Assembly (NCBI GenBank): GCA_033782935.1 | Contig: JAWQEG010000486.1 | Coordinates: 3,472,001 to 3,536,000, forward strand | Length of the DNA: 64,000 nucleotides | Direction of reading: 5' to 3' | Source of the DNA: Petrolisthes cinctipes | Taxonomy: Eukaryota > Arthropoda > Malacostraca > Decapoda > Porcellanidae | Part shown: in pieces, positions 29,301 to 44,383 of the stretch | Layout of the letters: the number at the start of each line of letters is the position of its first letter | How positions within the stretch are numbered: the stretch's first letter is position 1 | Program-made: the position numbers and the translations under genes | Notes under the pieces: generated by a model | The model's database searches: none | What the model saw: only the letters and a program-made list of their open reading frames with translations | What the model was told of the DNA's origin: nothing

Positions 29301-32244
29301 TCAAATTCAGGCTCCAAACACCCGAAAATTCGATATTTTTGGGTCCCAGAAGCGATCTGTACATGCCTACTCTGTGCTAGAATGTTTTCAAAATATAGGC
29401 CCAAAACATACTGAAAATCGATCTTTTAGGTGCCAAAAAGTCGATATGTGGATCCATCTACTGTACCCGTTTATATCTCAAATTCAGGCTCCAAACACCC
29501 GAAAATTCGATATTTTGGGGTCCCAGAAGCGATCTGTACTTGCCTACTCCGAGTTAGAGTATTTTCAAAATACAGGCCCAAAACATGCTGAAAATCGATA
29601 TTTTTGGAGACCAAAGTCAATTCGTGTTTGAATCTTCTGCATCCGTTTATATCCCAAATTCAACCTTAAAACACTCTAAAATTCGATATTTTGGGGTCCC
29701 AGAAGCGATCTGTACATGCCTACTCAGTGCTAGAATATTTTCAAAATATAGGCCCAAAACATGCTTAAAATCGATATTTTAGGTGCCCAAAGTCGATATC
29801 TCAAATTCAGGCCCAAAACACCCGAAAATTCGATATTTTGGGGTCCCAGAAGCGATCTGTACATGCCTACTCCGTGTTAGAGTATTTTTAATATACAGGC
29901 CCAAAACATACTGAAAATCGATCTTTTAGGTGCCCAAAAGTCAATATGAGGATTCATCTTCTGTACCCGTTAATATCTCAAATTAAGGCTCCAAACACCC
30001 GAAAATTCGATATTTTTGGGTCAAAGAAGCGATCAGTAAATGCCTACTCAGTGCTAGAATGTTTTCAAAATATTGACTTAAAACATGCTAAAAATCGATA
30101 TTTTAAGTGTCCTAAGTCGATATGTGCATGCATTTTCTGTACCAGTTTATATCTCAAATTCAGGCTCAAAACACCCGAAATTTCAATATTTTGGGGTCCC
30201 AGAAGCGATCTCTACATGCCTATTCAGATACAGGCCCAAATCATGCTCAAAATCGATATTTTAGGTGCCCAAAATTCGATATGTGCATGCATCTTCTGTA
30301 CCCGTTTATATCTCAAATTCAGGCTCAAAACACCCGGAAATTCGATATTTTGGGGTCCAAAAAGCGATTTGTACATGCCTACTCAGTTCTAGAATATTTT
30401 CAAAATATAGGCCCAAAACATGCTAAAAATCGATATTTTAGGTGCCCAAAGCCGATATCTCAAATTCATTCCCAAAACACCCGAAAATTCGATATTTTAG
30501 GGTCTCAGAAGCGATCTGTACATGCCTACTCCGTGTTAGAGTATATTCAATATACAGGCCCAAAACATACTGAAAATCGATCTTTTAGGTGCCCAAAAGT
30601 CGATATGTGGATGCATCTTCTGTACCCGTTTATATCTCAAATTGAGGCTCCAAACACCCGAAAATTCGATATTTTGGGGTCCCAGAAGCGATCTGTACTT
30701 GCCTACTCCGTGTTAGAGTATTTTCAAAATACAGGCCCAAAACATGCTGAAAATCAATATTTTAGGTGACCAAAGTCAATATGTGTATGCATCTTCTGCA
30801 TCCGTTTATATCCCAAATTCAACCTCAAAACACCCGAAAAATCGATATTTTTGGGTCCCAGAAGTTATCTGTACATGCCTAATCATTGCAAGAATGTTTT
30901 CAATGTATAGACTCAAAACATGCTAAAAATCGATATTTTAAGTGTCGAAAGTCGATATGTACATGCATCTTCTGTACCCGTTTATATCTCAAATTCAGGC
31001 TCAAAACACCCGAAAAATCGGTATTTTTGGGTCCTAGAAGCGATCTGTACATGCCTACTCCTAGTTAGAATGTTTTCAAGATACAGACCCAAAACATGCC
31101 CAAAATCAATATTTTAGGTGCCCAAAAGTCGATATGTGCATGCATCTTCTGTACCCGTTTATATCTCAAATTCAGGCTTAAAACACCGGAAAATTCGGTA
31201 TTTTTGGGTCCTAGAAGCGAACTGTACATGCCTACTCCTAGTTAGAATGTTTTCAAAATACAGACCTAAAACATGCTTAAAATCAATATTTCAGGTGCCC
31301 AAAAGTCGATATGTGCATGAATCTTCTGTACCCGTTTATATCTCAAATTCAGGCTTAAAACACCCGAAAATTCGTTATTTTTGGGTCCCAGAAGTGATCT
31401 GTACATGCATACTCCGTGTTAGAGTATTTTCAAAATAGAGGCTCGTAACATGCTGAAAATCGATATTTTAGGTGCCCAAAGTCAATATGTGCATGCATTT
31501 TCTGTACCAGGTTATATCTCAAATTTAGGCTCAAAACACCCGAAAATTCGATATTTTGGGGTCCCAGAAGCGATCTGTACATGCCTAGTCAGTGCTAGAA
31601 TATTTTTAAAATATAGGCCCAAAACATGCTAAAAATCGATATTTAAGGTGCCCAAAGTCAATATCTCAAATTCAGGCCTAAACACCCGAAAATTCTATAT
31701 TTTGGGGTCCCAGAAGCGATCTGTACATGCATACTCCGTGTTAGAGTATTTTCAATATACAGGCCCAAAACATACTGAAAATCGATCTTTTAGGTGGCCA
31801 AAAGTCGATATGTGGATGCATCATCTGTACCCGTTTATATCTCAAATTCAGGCTCCAAACACCCGAAAATTCGATATTTTTGGGTCCCAGAAGCGATCTG
31901 TACATGCCTACTCAGTGCTAGAATGTTTTCAAAATATAGGCTCAAAACATGCTAAAAATCGATATTTTAAGTGTCCAAAGTCGATATGTGCATGCACCTT
32001 ATGCACCCGTTTATATCTCAAATTCAGGCTCATAACACCCGAAAATTAGATATTTTTGTTTCCCAGAAGCGATCTGTACATACCTACTCCTAGTTAGAAT
32101 GTTTTCAAAATACAGACCCAAAACATGCTCATAATCGATATTTTAGGTGCCCAAAAGTTGATATGTGCATGAATCTTCTGTACCCGTTTATATCTCAAAT
32201 TCAGGCTAAAAACACCCGAAAATTCGATATTTTGGGGTCCCAGA

Positions 32245-33210
32245 AGTGATCTGTACATGACTACTCAGATACAGGCCCAAAACATGCTCAAAATCGATAT
32301 TTTAGGTGCCCAAAAGTCGATATGTGCATGCATCTTCTGTACCCATTTATATCTCAAATTCTGGCTCAAAACACCCGAAAATTCGATATTTAGGGTTCCC
32401 AAAAGCGATCTGTACTTGCCTACTCAGTGCTAGAATATTTTCTAAATATAGGCCCAAAACATGCTAAAAATCGATATTTTAAGGTGCCCAAAGTCGATAT
32501 CTCAAATTCAGGCCCAAAACACCAGAAAATTCGATATTTTGGGGTCCCAGAAGCGATCTGTACATGCCTACTCCGTGTTAGAGTATTTTCAAAATACAGG
32601 CCCAAAACATACTGAAAATCGATCTTTTAGGTGCCCAAAAGTCGATATGTGCATGCATCTTCTGTACCCGTTAATATCTCAAATTCAGGCTCCAAACACC
32701 CGAAAAATCGATATTTTGGGGTTCTAGAAGCGATCTGTACATGACTACTCAGATACAGGCCCAAAACATGCTCAAAATCGATATTTTAGGTGCCCAAAAG
32801 TCGATATGTGCATGCATCTTCTGTACCCATTTATATCTCAAATTCTGGCTCAAAACACCCGAAAATTCGATATTTAGGGTTCCCAAAAGCGATCTGTACA
32901 TGCCTACTCAGTGCTAGAATATTTTCAAAATATAGGCCCAAAACATGCTAAAAATCGATATTTTTAGGTGCCCAAAGTCGATATCTCAAATTCAGGCCCA
33001 AAACACCCGAAAATTCGATATTTTGGGGTCCCAGAAGCGATCTGTACATGCCTACTCCGTGTTAGAGTATTTTTAAAATACAGGCCCAAAACATACTGAA
33101 AATCGATCTTTTAGGTGACCAAAAGTCGATATGTGGATGCATCTTCTGTACCCGTTTATATCTCAAATTAAGGCTCCAAACAACCGAAAATTCGATATTT
33201 TTGGGTCCCA
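32245..33210. repeat. Tandem higher-order duplication, 484-bp unit
   Basis: Two blocks starting near 32245 and 32729 share CTGTACATGACTACTCAG, the 'ttctggctc' variant and TATTTAGGGTTCCCAAAAGC. The unit length fits one minus-18 monomer, one minus-30 monomer and one full monomer. Confidence 0.75.
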
Positions 33211-36200
33211 GAAGCGATCAGTACATGCCTACTCAGTGCTAGAATGTTTTCAAAATGTTGATTTAAAACATGCTAAAAATCGATATTTTAAGTGTCCAAA
33301 GTCGATATGTGCATGCATCTTCTGTACCCGTTTATATCTCAAATTCAGGCTTAAAACACCCGAAAATTCAATATTTTGGGTTCCCAGAAGTGATTTGTAC
33401 ATGACTACTTAGTGCTAGAATATTTTCAAAAAATAGGCCCAAAACATGCTAAAAATCGATATTTTAGGTGCCCAAAGTCGATATCTCAAATTCAGGCTCA
33501 AAACACCCGAAAATTCGATATTTTTGGGTCCCAGAAGTGAACTGTACATGCCTACTCCGTGTTAGAGTATTTTCAAAATACAGGCCCAAAACATACTGAA
33601 AATCGATCTTTTAGGTGCCCAAAAGTCGATATGTGGATGCATCTTCTGTACCCGTTTATATCTCAAATTGAGGCTCCAAACACCCGAAAATTTGATATTT
33701 TGGGGTCCCAGAAGCGATCTGTACTTGCCTACTCCGTGTTAGAGTATTTTCAAAATACAGGCCCAACACATGCTGAAAATCGATATTTTAGATGACTAAA
33801 GTCAATATGTGTATGCATCTTCTGCACCCGTTTATATACCAAATTCAACCTTAAAACACCCGAAAAATCGAAATTTTTGGGTCCCAGAAGTGATCTGTAA
33901 ATGCCTAATCAGTGCAAGAATGTTTTCAAAGTATAGACTAAAAACATGCTAAAAATCGATATTTTAAGTGTCCAAAGTCGATATGTACATGCATCTTCTG
34001 TACCCGTTTATATCTCAAATTCATGCTCAAAACACCCGAAATTTCAATATTTTGGGGTCCCAGAAGTGATCTGTACATGCCTACTTAGTGCTAGAATATT
34101 TCAAAAATATAGGCCCAAAACATGCTAAAAATCGATATTTTAGGTGCCGAAAGTCGATATCTCAAATTCAGGCCCAAAACACCCGAAAATTCGAAATTTT
34201 GGGGTCCCAGAAGCAATCTGTACATGCCTACTCAGTGCTAGAATATTTTCAAAATATAGGCACAAAAAGTGCTAAAAATCGATATTTTAGGTGCCCAAAA
34301 CTCGATATGTGCATGCATCTTCTGTACCCGTTTATATCTCATATTCAGGCTCCAAACACCCGAAAATTCGATATTTTGGGGTCTCAGAAGTGATCTGTAC
34401 ATGCCTAATCAGTGCTAGAAAGTTTTCAAAATATTGACTTAAAACATGCTAAAAATCGATATTTTAAGTGTCCAAAGTCGATATGTACATGCATCTTCTG
34501 TACCCGTTTATATCTCAAATTCATGCTCAAAACACCCGGAATTTCAATATTTTGGGGTCCCAGAAGTGATCTGTACATGCCTAATCAGTGCAAGAATGTT
34601 TTCAAAGTATAGGCTCAAAACATGCTAAAAATCGATATTTTAAGTGTCCAAAGTCGATATGTACATGCATCTTCTGTACCCGTTTATATCTCAAATTCAT
34701 GCTCAAAAGACCGAAAATTTCAATATTTTGGGGTCCCAGAAGTGATCTGCACATGCCTACTTAGTGCTAGAATATTTTTAAAATATAGGCCCAAAACATG
34801 CTAAAAATCGATATTTTAGATGCCCAAAGTCGATATCTCAAATTCAAGCTCAAAACACCCGAAAATTCGATATTTTGGGGTCGCAGAAGCGAACTGTAAA
34901 TGCCTAAACAATGTTAGAGTATTTTCAAAATACAGGCCCAAAACATACTGATAATCGATCTTTTAGGTGCCCAAAAGTCGATATGTGCATGCATCTTCTG
35001 TACCCGTTGATATCTCAAATTCAGGCTCAAAACACCCTAAAGTTCTATATTTTGGGGTCCCAGAAGTGATCAGTACATGCCTACTCCGTGCTAAAATTTT
35101 TCAAAATATTGGCTTAAAACATGCTAAAAATCGATATTTTAAGTGTCCAAAGTCGATATGTGCATGCACCTTCTGTACCCGTTTATATCTCAAATTCAGG
35201 CTCAAAACTCCTGAAAATTCGATATTTTTGGGTCCCAGAAGCGATCTGTACATGCCTACTCCTAGTTAGAGTATTTTCAAAATACAGGCCCAAAACATGC
35301 TGAAAATCGATATTTTAGGTGACCAAAGTCGGTATCTCAAATTAAGGCCCAAAACACCCGAAAATTCGAAATTTTTGGGTCCCAGAAGCGATCTCTACAT
35401 GCCTACTCCGTGTTAGAGTATTTTCAAAATAAAGGCCCAAAACATACAGAAAATCGATATTTTAGGTGCCCAAAACTCGATATGTGCATGCATCATCTGT
35501 ACCCGATTATATCTCATATTCAGGCTCCAAACACCCGAAAATTCGATATTTTGGGGTCCCAGAAGCGATCTGTGCATGCCTACACAGTGCTAGAATATTT
35601 TCGAAATATAGGCCCAAAACATACAGAAAATCGATATTTTAGGTGCCCAAAACTCGATATGTGCATGCATCTTCTGAACCCGTTTATATCTCAAATTCAG
35701 ACTCCAAACACCCGAAAATTCGATATTTTGGGGTCCCATAAGCGATCTGTACATGCCTACTCAGATACAGGCCCAAAACATGCTGAAAATCGATATTTTA
35801 GGTGCCCAAATTCAATATGTGTATGCATCTTCTGCACCCGTTTATATCACAAATTCAACCTCAAAAAAACCCAAATATTCGATATTTTTGGGACCCAGAA
35901 GCGATCTGTACATGCCTACTCAGTGCTAGAATTTTTTCAAAATATAGGCTCAAAACATGCTAAAAACCGATATTTTAAGTGTCCAAAGTCGATATGTGCA
36001 TGCATCTTCTGTACCCGTTTATATCTCAAATTCAGGCTCAATACACCCGAAAATTCGGTTTTTTTGGGTCCTAGAAACGATCTGTACATGCCTACTCCTA
36101 GTTAGAATGTTTTCAAGATACAGACCCAATACATGCTCAAAATCGATATTTTAGGTGCCAAAAAGTCGATATGTGCATGCATCTTCTGTACCCGTTTATA

Positions 36201-36830
36201 TCTCAAATTCAGGCTCAAAACATCTGAAAATTCGATATTTTGGGGTCCCAGAAGCGATCTGTACATGCCTACTCAGTGCTAGAATGTTTTCAAAATGTAG
36301 GCTCAAAACATGCTAAAAATCGATATTTTAGATGCCCAAAGTCGATATGTGCATGCATCTTCTGTACCCGTTTATATCTCAAATTTAGGCTCAAAACACC
36401 CGAAAATTCGATATTTTGGGGTCCCAGAAGTGATCTGTACATGCCTACTTATTGCTAGAATATTTTTAAAATATAGGCCCAAAACATGCTAAAAATCGAT
36501 ATTTTACGTGCCCAAAGTCGATATCTCAAATTCAGGCTCAAAACACCCGAAAATTCGATATTTTGGGGTCCTAGAAGCGATCTGTACAAGCCTACTCATT
36601 GCTAGAATGTTTTCAAAATATAGGCTCAAAACATGCTACAAATCGATATTTTATGTGTCCAAAGTCGATATGTGCATGCATCTTTTGTACCCGTTTATAT
36701 CTCAAATTCAGGGTCAAAACACCCGAAAATTCGATATTTTGGGGTCCCAGAAGCGATCAGTACATGCCTACTCAGATACAGGCCCACAACATGCTGAAAA
36801 TCGATATTTTAGGTGCCCAAAGTCAATATG

Positions 36831-38930
36831 TGCATGCATCTTCTGTACCCGTTTATATCTCAAATTCAGGCTCCAAACACCCGAAAATTCGGTATTTTTG
36901 GGTCCTAGAAGCGATCTGTACATGCCTACTCCTAGTTAGAATGTTTTCAAGATACAGACCGTAAACATGCTCAAAATCGATATTTTAGGTGCCCAAAAGT
37001 CGATATGTCCATTCCTTTTCTGTACCCGTTTATATCTCAAATTCAGGCTCCATACACCCGAAAATTCGATTTTGGGGGGTCCCAGAAGCGACCTGTACTT
37101 GCCTACTGCGTGTTAGAGTATTTTCAAAATACAGTCCCAATACATGCCGAAAATCGAAATTTTAGGTGACCAAAAGTCGATATGTGCATGCATCTTCTGT
37201 ACCCGTTTATATCTCAAATTCAGGCTCCAAACGCCCGAAAATTCGATATTTTGGGGTCCCAGAAGCGATCCGTATATGCCTACTGCTTGTTAGAATGTTT
37301 TCAAGATACAGACCCAAAACATGCTCAAAATCGATATTTTAGGTGCTCAAAAGTCGATATGTGCATGCATCTTCAGTACCTGTTTATATCTCAAATTCAG
37401 GCTCAAAACATCCGAAAATTCGATATTTTTGGGTCCCAGAAGCGATCTGAACATGCCTACTCCGTGTTAGAGTATTTTCAAAATACAGGCCCAAAACATG
37501 CTGAAAATCGATATTTTAGGTGCCCTAAGTCAATATGTGCATGCATTTTCTGTACCCGTTTATATCTTAAATTCAGGCTCAAAACACCCGAAAATTCGAT
37601 ATTTTGGGGTCCCAGAAGCAATCTGTACATCCCTAATCAGTGCTAGAATATTTTCAAACTATAGGCCCAAAACATGCTCAAAATCGATATTTTAGATGCC
37701 CAAAGTCGATATCTCAAATTCAGGCTCAAAACACCCGAAAATTCGATAATTTTGGGTCCCAGAAGCGATCTGTACATGCCTACACAGTGCTAAAATGTTT
37801 TTAAAATATAGGCTCAAAACATGCTAAAAATCGATATTTTCATTTTCCAAAGTCGATATGTGCATGCATCTTCTGTACCCGTTTATATCTCAAATTCAGG
37901 CTCCAAACACCCGAAAATTCGGTATTTTTGGGTCCTAGAAGCGATCTGTACATGCCTACTCCTAGTTAGAATGTTTTCAAGATACAGACCGTAAACATGC
38001 TCAAAATCGATATTTTAGGTGCCCAAAAGTCGATATGTCCATTCCTTTTCTGTACCCGTTTATATCTCAAATTCAGGCTCCAAACACCCGAAAATTCGAT
38101 TTTTGGGGGTCCCAGAAGCGACCTGTACTTGCCTACTGCGTGTTAGAGTATTTTCAAAATACAGTCCCAATACATGCCGAAAATCGAAATTTTAGGTGAC
38201 CAAAAGTCGATATGTGCATGCATCTTCTGTACCCGTTTATATCTCAAATTCAGGCTCCAAACGCCCGAAAATTCGATATTTTGGGGTCCCAGAAGCGATC
38301 CGTATATGCCTACTGCTTGTTAGAATGTTTTCAAGATACAGACCAAAAACATGCTCAAAATCGATATTTTAGGTGCTCAAAAGTCGATATGTGCATGCAT
38401 CTTCAGTACCTGTTTATATCTCAAATTCAGGCTCAAAACATCCGAAAATTCGATATTTTTGGGTCCCAGAAGCGATCTGAACATGCCTACTCCGTGTTAG
38501 AGTATTTTCAAAATACAGGCCCAAAACATGCTGAAAATCGATATTTTAGGTGCCCTAAGTCAATATGTGCATGCATTTTCTGTACCCGTTTATATCTTAA
38601 ATTCAGGCTCAAAACACCCGAATATTCGATATTTTGGGGTCCCAGAAGCAATCTGTACATCCCTAATCAGTGCTAGAATATTTTCAAACTATAGGCCCAA
38701 AACATGCTCAAAATCGATATTTTAGATGCCCAAAGTCGATATCTCAAATTCAGGCTCAAAACACCCGAAAATTCGATAATTTTGGGTCCCAGAAGCGATC
38801 TGTACATGCCTACACAGTGCTAAAATGTTTTTAAAATATAGGCTCAAAACATGCTAAAAATCGATATTTTCATTTTCCAAAGTCGATATGTGCATGCATC
38901 TTCTGTACCCGTTTATATCTCAAATTCAGG
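36831..38930. repeat. Tandem higher-order repeat, two copies of a 1030-bp unit
   Basis: The unit at about 36831-37860 is repeated at 37861-38890 with very few differences; both carry GACCGTAAACATGC, GTCCATTCCTTTTCTG and TACTGCTTGTTAGAATG. The 1030-bp length equals about five full monomers plus one minus-30 monomer, a hexamer. Near identity marks it as one of the most recent duplications in the array. Confidence 0.9.
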
Positions 38931-41900
38931 CTCGAAACACCCGAAAATTCGATATTTTGGGGTCCCATAAGTGATCTGTACATGCCTACTTAGTGCTAGA
39001 ATATTTTCAAAATACAGGCCCAAAACATGCTAAAAATCGACATTTTAGGTGACCAAAAGTCGATATTTGCATGCATCTTTTGTACCTGTTTATATCTCAA
39101 ATTCAGGCTCAAAACACCCGAAAATTCGGTATTTTGGGGTCCTATAAGCGAACTGTACATGCCTACTACTAGTTAGAATGTTTTCAAGATACAGACCCAC
39201 AACATGCTGAAAATCAATATTTTAGGTGCCCAAAAGTCGATATGTGCATGCATCTTCAGTACCCGTTTATATCTCAAATTCAGGCTCAAAACACTCGAAA
39301 AAACGGTGTTTTTGGGTCCTAGAAGCGATCTGTACATGCCTACTCCTAGTTAGAATGTTTTCAAGATACAGACCAAAAACATGCTCAAATTCGATATTTT
39401 AGGTGCCTAAAAGTCGATATCTCAAATTCAGGCCCAAAACACCCGAAAATTCGATATTTTGGGGTCCCAGAAGCAATTTGTACCTGCCTACTCCGTGTTA
39501 GAGTATTTTCAATATCCAGGCCCAAAACATACTGAAAATCGATCTGTTAGGTGCCCAAAAATCGATATGTGGATGCATCTTCAGTACCCGTTTATATCTC
39601 AAATTCAGGCTCCAAACACCCGAAAATTCGATATTTTGGGGTCCCAGAAGCGATCTGTACATGCCTACTCCTAGCTAGAATGTTTTCAAGATATAGACCC
39701 AAAACATGCTCAAAATCAATATTTTAGGTGCCCAAAAGTCGATATGTGCATGCATCTTCAGTACCTGTTTATATCTCAAATACAGGCTCAAAACACCCAA
39801 AACATTCGATATTTTTGGGTCCCAGAAGCGATCTGTACATGCCTACTCCGTGTTAGAGTATTTTCAAAATACATGCCCAAAACATGCTGTTAATCGATAT
39901 TTTAGGTGCCCTAAGTCAATATGTGCATGCATTTTCTGTACCCGTTTATATCTCAAATACAGGCTCAAAATATCCAAAAAATTCGATATTTTTGGGTCCC
40001 AGAAGCGATCTGTACATGCCTACTCAGTGCTAGAATATTTTCAAACTATAGGCCCAAAACATGCTAAAAATCAATATTTTAGATGCCCAAAGTCGATATC
40101 TCAAATTCAGGCCCAAAACACCCGAAAATTTGATAATTTGGGGTCCCAGAAGCGATCTGTACATGCCTACTCAGTGCTAGAATGTTTTCAAAATATAGGC
40201 TCAAAACATGCTAAAAATCGATATTTTAAGTGTCCAAAGTCGATATGTGCATGCATCTTCAGTACCTGTTTATATCTCAAATTCAGGCTCAAAACACCCG
40301 AAAATTCCGTATTTTGGGGTCCTATAAGCGATTTGTAAATGCCTAGTCCTAGTTAGAATGTTTTCAAGATACAGACCCAAAACATGCTTAAAATCGATAT
40401 TTTAGGTGCCCAAAAGTCGATATGTGCATGCATCTTCAGTACCCGTTTATATCTCAAATTCTGTCTCAAAACACTCGAAAATTCGGTATTTTTGGGCCCT
40501 AGAAGCGATATGTACATGCCTACTCCTAGTTAGAATGATTTCAAGATACAGACCAAAAACATGCTCAAATTCGATATTTTAGGTGCCCAAAAGTCGATAT
40601 CTCAAATTCAGGCCCAAAAGACCCGAAAATTCGATATTTTGGGGTCCCAGAAGCGATCTGTACATGCCTACTCCGTGTTCGAGTATTTTCAAATTACAGG
40701 CCCAAAACATGCTGAAAATCGATATTTTAGGTGCCCAAAGTCAATATGTGCATGCATTTTCTGTACCCGTTTATATCTCAAATTCTGTCTCAAATCACCC
40801 GAAAATTCGATATTTTGGGGTCCCAGAAGCGATCTGTACATGCCTACTCAGTGCTAGAATATTTACAAAACATAGGCCCAAAACATGCTAAAAATCGATA
40901 TTTTAGGTGCCCAAAGTCGATATCTCAAATTTAGGCCTAAAACTCCCGAAAATTCGATATCTTGGGGTCCCAGAAGCGATCTGTACATGCCTACTCCGTG
41001 TTCGAGTATTTTCAAAGTACAGGCCCAAAACATACAGAAAATCGATATTTTAGGTGCCCAAAACTCGATATGTGCATGCATATTCTGTACCCTTTTATAT
41101 CTCAAATTCAAGCTCCAAACACCCGAAAATTCGATATTTTGGGGTACCAGAAGCGATGTGTACATGCCTACTCCGTGTTAGAGTATTTTCAAAATACAGG
41201 CCCAAAACATACTGAAAATCGATCTTTTAGGTGCCCAAAAGTCGATATGTGCATGCATCTTCTGTACCCGTTTATATCTCAAATTCAGGCTCCAAACACC
41301 CAAAAATTCGATATTTTGGGGTCCCAGAAGCGATCTGTACATGACTACTCAGATACATGCCCAAAACATGCTGAAAATCGATATTTTAGGTGCCCAAAGT
41401 CAATATATGTATGCATCTACTGCACTCGTTTATATCTCAAATTCAGGCTCAAAACACCCGAAAATTCGATATTTTGGGGTCCCAGAAGCGATCTGTACAT
41501 GACTACTCAGTGCAAAAATGTTTTCAAAATATAGGCTCAAAACATGCTAAAAATCGATATTTTAAGTGTCCAAAGACGATATGTGCATGCATCTTCTGTA
41601 CCCGTTTATATCTCAAAATCAGGCTCGAAACTCCCGAAAATTCGATATTTTGGGGTCCCATAAGTGATCTGTACATGCCTACTCCTAGTTAGAATGTTTT
41701 CAAGATACAGACTCAAAACATGCTCAAAATCGATATTTTAGGTGCCCAAAATTCGATATGTGCATGCATCTTCAGTACCTGTTAATATCTCAAATTCAGG
41801 CTCAAAATACCGGAAAATTCGATATTTTTGGGTCCCAGAAGCGATCTGTACATGCCTACTCCGTGTTAGAGTATTTTCAAAATACACGCCCATAACATGC

Positions 41901-42779
41901 TGAAAATTAATATTTTAGGTGCCCAAAGTCAATATGTGCATGCATTTTCTGCACCCGTTTATATCTCAAATTCAGGCTCAAAACACCCAAAAATTCGATA
42001 TTTTTGGGTCCCAGAAGCGATCTGTACATGCCTACTCAGTCATAGAATATTTTCAAAATCTAGGTACAAAACATGCTAAAAAACTATATTTTAGGTGCCC
42101 AAAGTCGATATCTCGAGTTCAGGCCCAAAACACCCAAAAATTCGATATTTTGGGGTCCCAGAAGCGATCTGTACATGCCTATTCCCTGTTAGAGTATTTT
42201 CAAAATACAGGCCCAAAACATGCTGAAAATTGATATTATAGGTGCCCAAAGTTAAAATGTGTATGCATCTTCTGCACCCGTTTATATCCCAAATACAACC
42301 TCAAAACACCCGAAAATTCGACATTTTTGGGTCCCAGAAGCGATCTGTACATGTCTAGTCAGTGCTAGAATTTTTTCAAAATATAGGCTCAAAACATACT
42401 AAAAATCGATATTTTAAGTGTCCAAAGTCAATATATGCATGCATCTTCTGTACCCGTTTATATCTAAAATTCAGGCACAAAACACCCGAAAATTCGATAT
42501 TTTGGAGTCCCAGAAGCGATCTGTACATGCCTAATCAGTGCTAGAATATTTTCAAAATATAGGCCAAAAACATGGTAAAAATCGATATTTTAGGTGCCCA
42601 AAGTCGATATTTAAATGCAGGCCCAAAACACCCGAAAATTCCATATTTTAGGGTCCCAGAAGCGATCTGTACATGCCTAGTCCGTGTTAGAGTATTTTCA
42701 AAATACAGTCCCAAAACATACTGAAAATCGATCTTTTAGGTGCCCAAAAGTCGATATGCGCATGCATCTTCTGTAAACG

Positions 42780-44383
42780 TTTATATCTCAAATTCAGGCT
42801 CCAAACACCCGAAAATTCGATATTTTTGGGTCCCAGAAGCGATCTGTACTTGCCTACTCAGATACAGGCCCAAAACATGCTGAAAATCGATATTTTAGGT
42901 GCCCAAATTCAATATGTGTATGCATCTCCTTTACCCGTTTATATCCCAAATTCAACCTTAAAACACCCGAAAATTCGATATTTTTGGGTCCCAGAAACGA
43001 TCTGTACAAGCCTACTCTGTGTTAGAGTATTTTCAATATACAGGCCCAAAACATACTGAAAATCGATCTTTTAAGTGCCCAAAAGTCGATATGTGGATGC
43101 ATCTTCTGTACCCGTTTATATCTCAAATTCAGGCTCGAAACACCGGAAAATTCGATATTTTGGGGTCCCAGAAGCGATCTGTACATGCCTACTCAGTGCA
43201 AGAATGTTTTCAAAATGTAGGCTCGAAACATGCTAAAAATCGATATTTTAAATGTCCAAAGTCGATATGTTCATGCATCTTCTGTACCTGTTTATATCTT
43301 AAATATATGCTCAAAACACCCGAAAATTCGATATTTCGGGGTCCCAGAAGTGATCTGTACATGCCTACTTAGTGCTAGAATATTTTTAAAATATAGACCC
43401 AAAACATGCTAAAAATCTATATTTTAGGTGCCCAAAATTGATATCTTAAATTTAGGCCCAAAACACCCGAAAATTCGATATTTTGGGGTCCCAGAAACGA
43501 ACTGTACATGCCTACTCCGTGTTAGAGTATTTTCAAAATACAGGCCCAAAACATACTGAAAATCGATCTTCTAGGTGCCCAGAAGTCGATATGCGCATGC
43601 ATCTTCTGTAAACGTTTATATCTCAAATTCAGGCTCCAAACACCCGAAAATTCGATATTTTTGGGTCCCAGAAGCGATCTGTACTTGCCTACTCAGATAC
43701 AGGCCCAAAACATGCTGAAAATCGATATTTTAGGTGCCCAAAGTCAATATGTGTATGCATCTCCTTTACCCGTTTATATCCCAAATTCAACCTTAAAACA
43801 CCCGAAAATTCGAAATTTTTGGGTCCCAGAAGCGATCTGTACATGCCTACTCAGTGCTAGAATGTTTTCAAAATATAGGCTTAAAAACTGCTAAAAATCG
43901 ATGTTTTAAGTGTCCAAAGTCGATATGTGCATGCGTCTTCTGTACCCGTTTATATCTCAAATTCAGGCTCAAAACACACGAAAATTCCGTATTTTTCGGT
44001 CCAAAAAGCGATCTGTACAAGCCTACTCTGTGTTAGAGTATTTTCAATATACAGGCCCAAAACATACTGAAAATCGATATTTTAGGTGCCCAAAAGTCGA
44101 TATGTGGATGCATCTTCTGTACCCTTTTATATCTCAAATTCAGGCTCGAAACACCGGAAAATTCGATATTTTGGGGTCCCAGAAGCGATCTGTACATGCC
44201 TACTCAGTGCAAGAATGTTTTCAAAATATAGGCTCGAAACATGCTAAAAATCGATATTTTAAATGTCCAAAGTCGATATGTGCATGCATCTTCTGTACCT
44301 GTTTATATCTTAAATATATGCTCATAACACCCGAAAATTCGATATTTCGGGGTCCCAGAAGTGATCTGTACATGCCTACTTAG
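42780..44383. repeat. Higher-order duplication whose second copy gained one monomer (offsets 835 then 1011)
   Basis: The segment with GTAAACGTTTATATC and GCATCTCCTTTACCCG at about 42770-42960 recurs at offset 835. The next segment, with GAAACACCGGAAAATTCG and TTAAATATATGCTCA, recurs at offset 1011. The difference of 176 is exactly one monomer, located at about 43850-44030 in the second copy. Unequal exchange of a single unit explains this. Confidence 0.82.
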
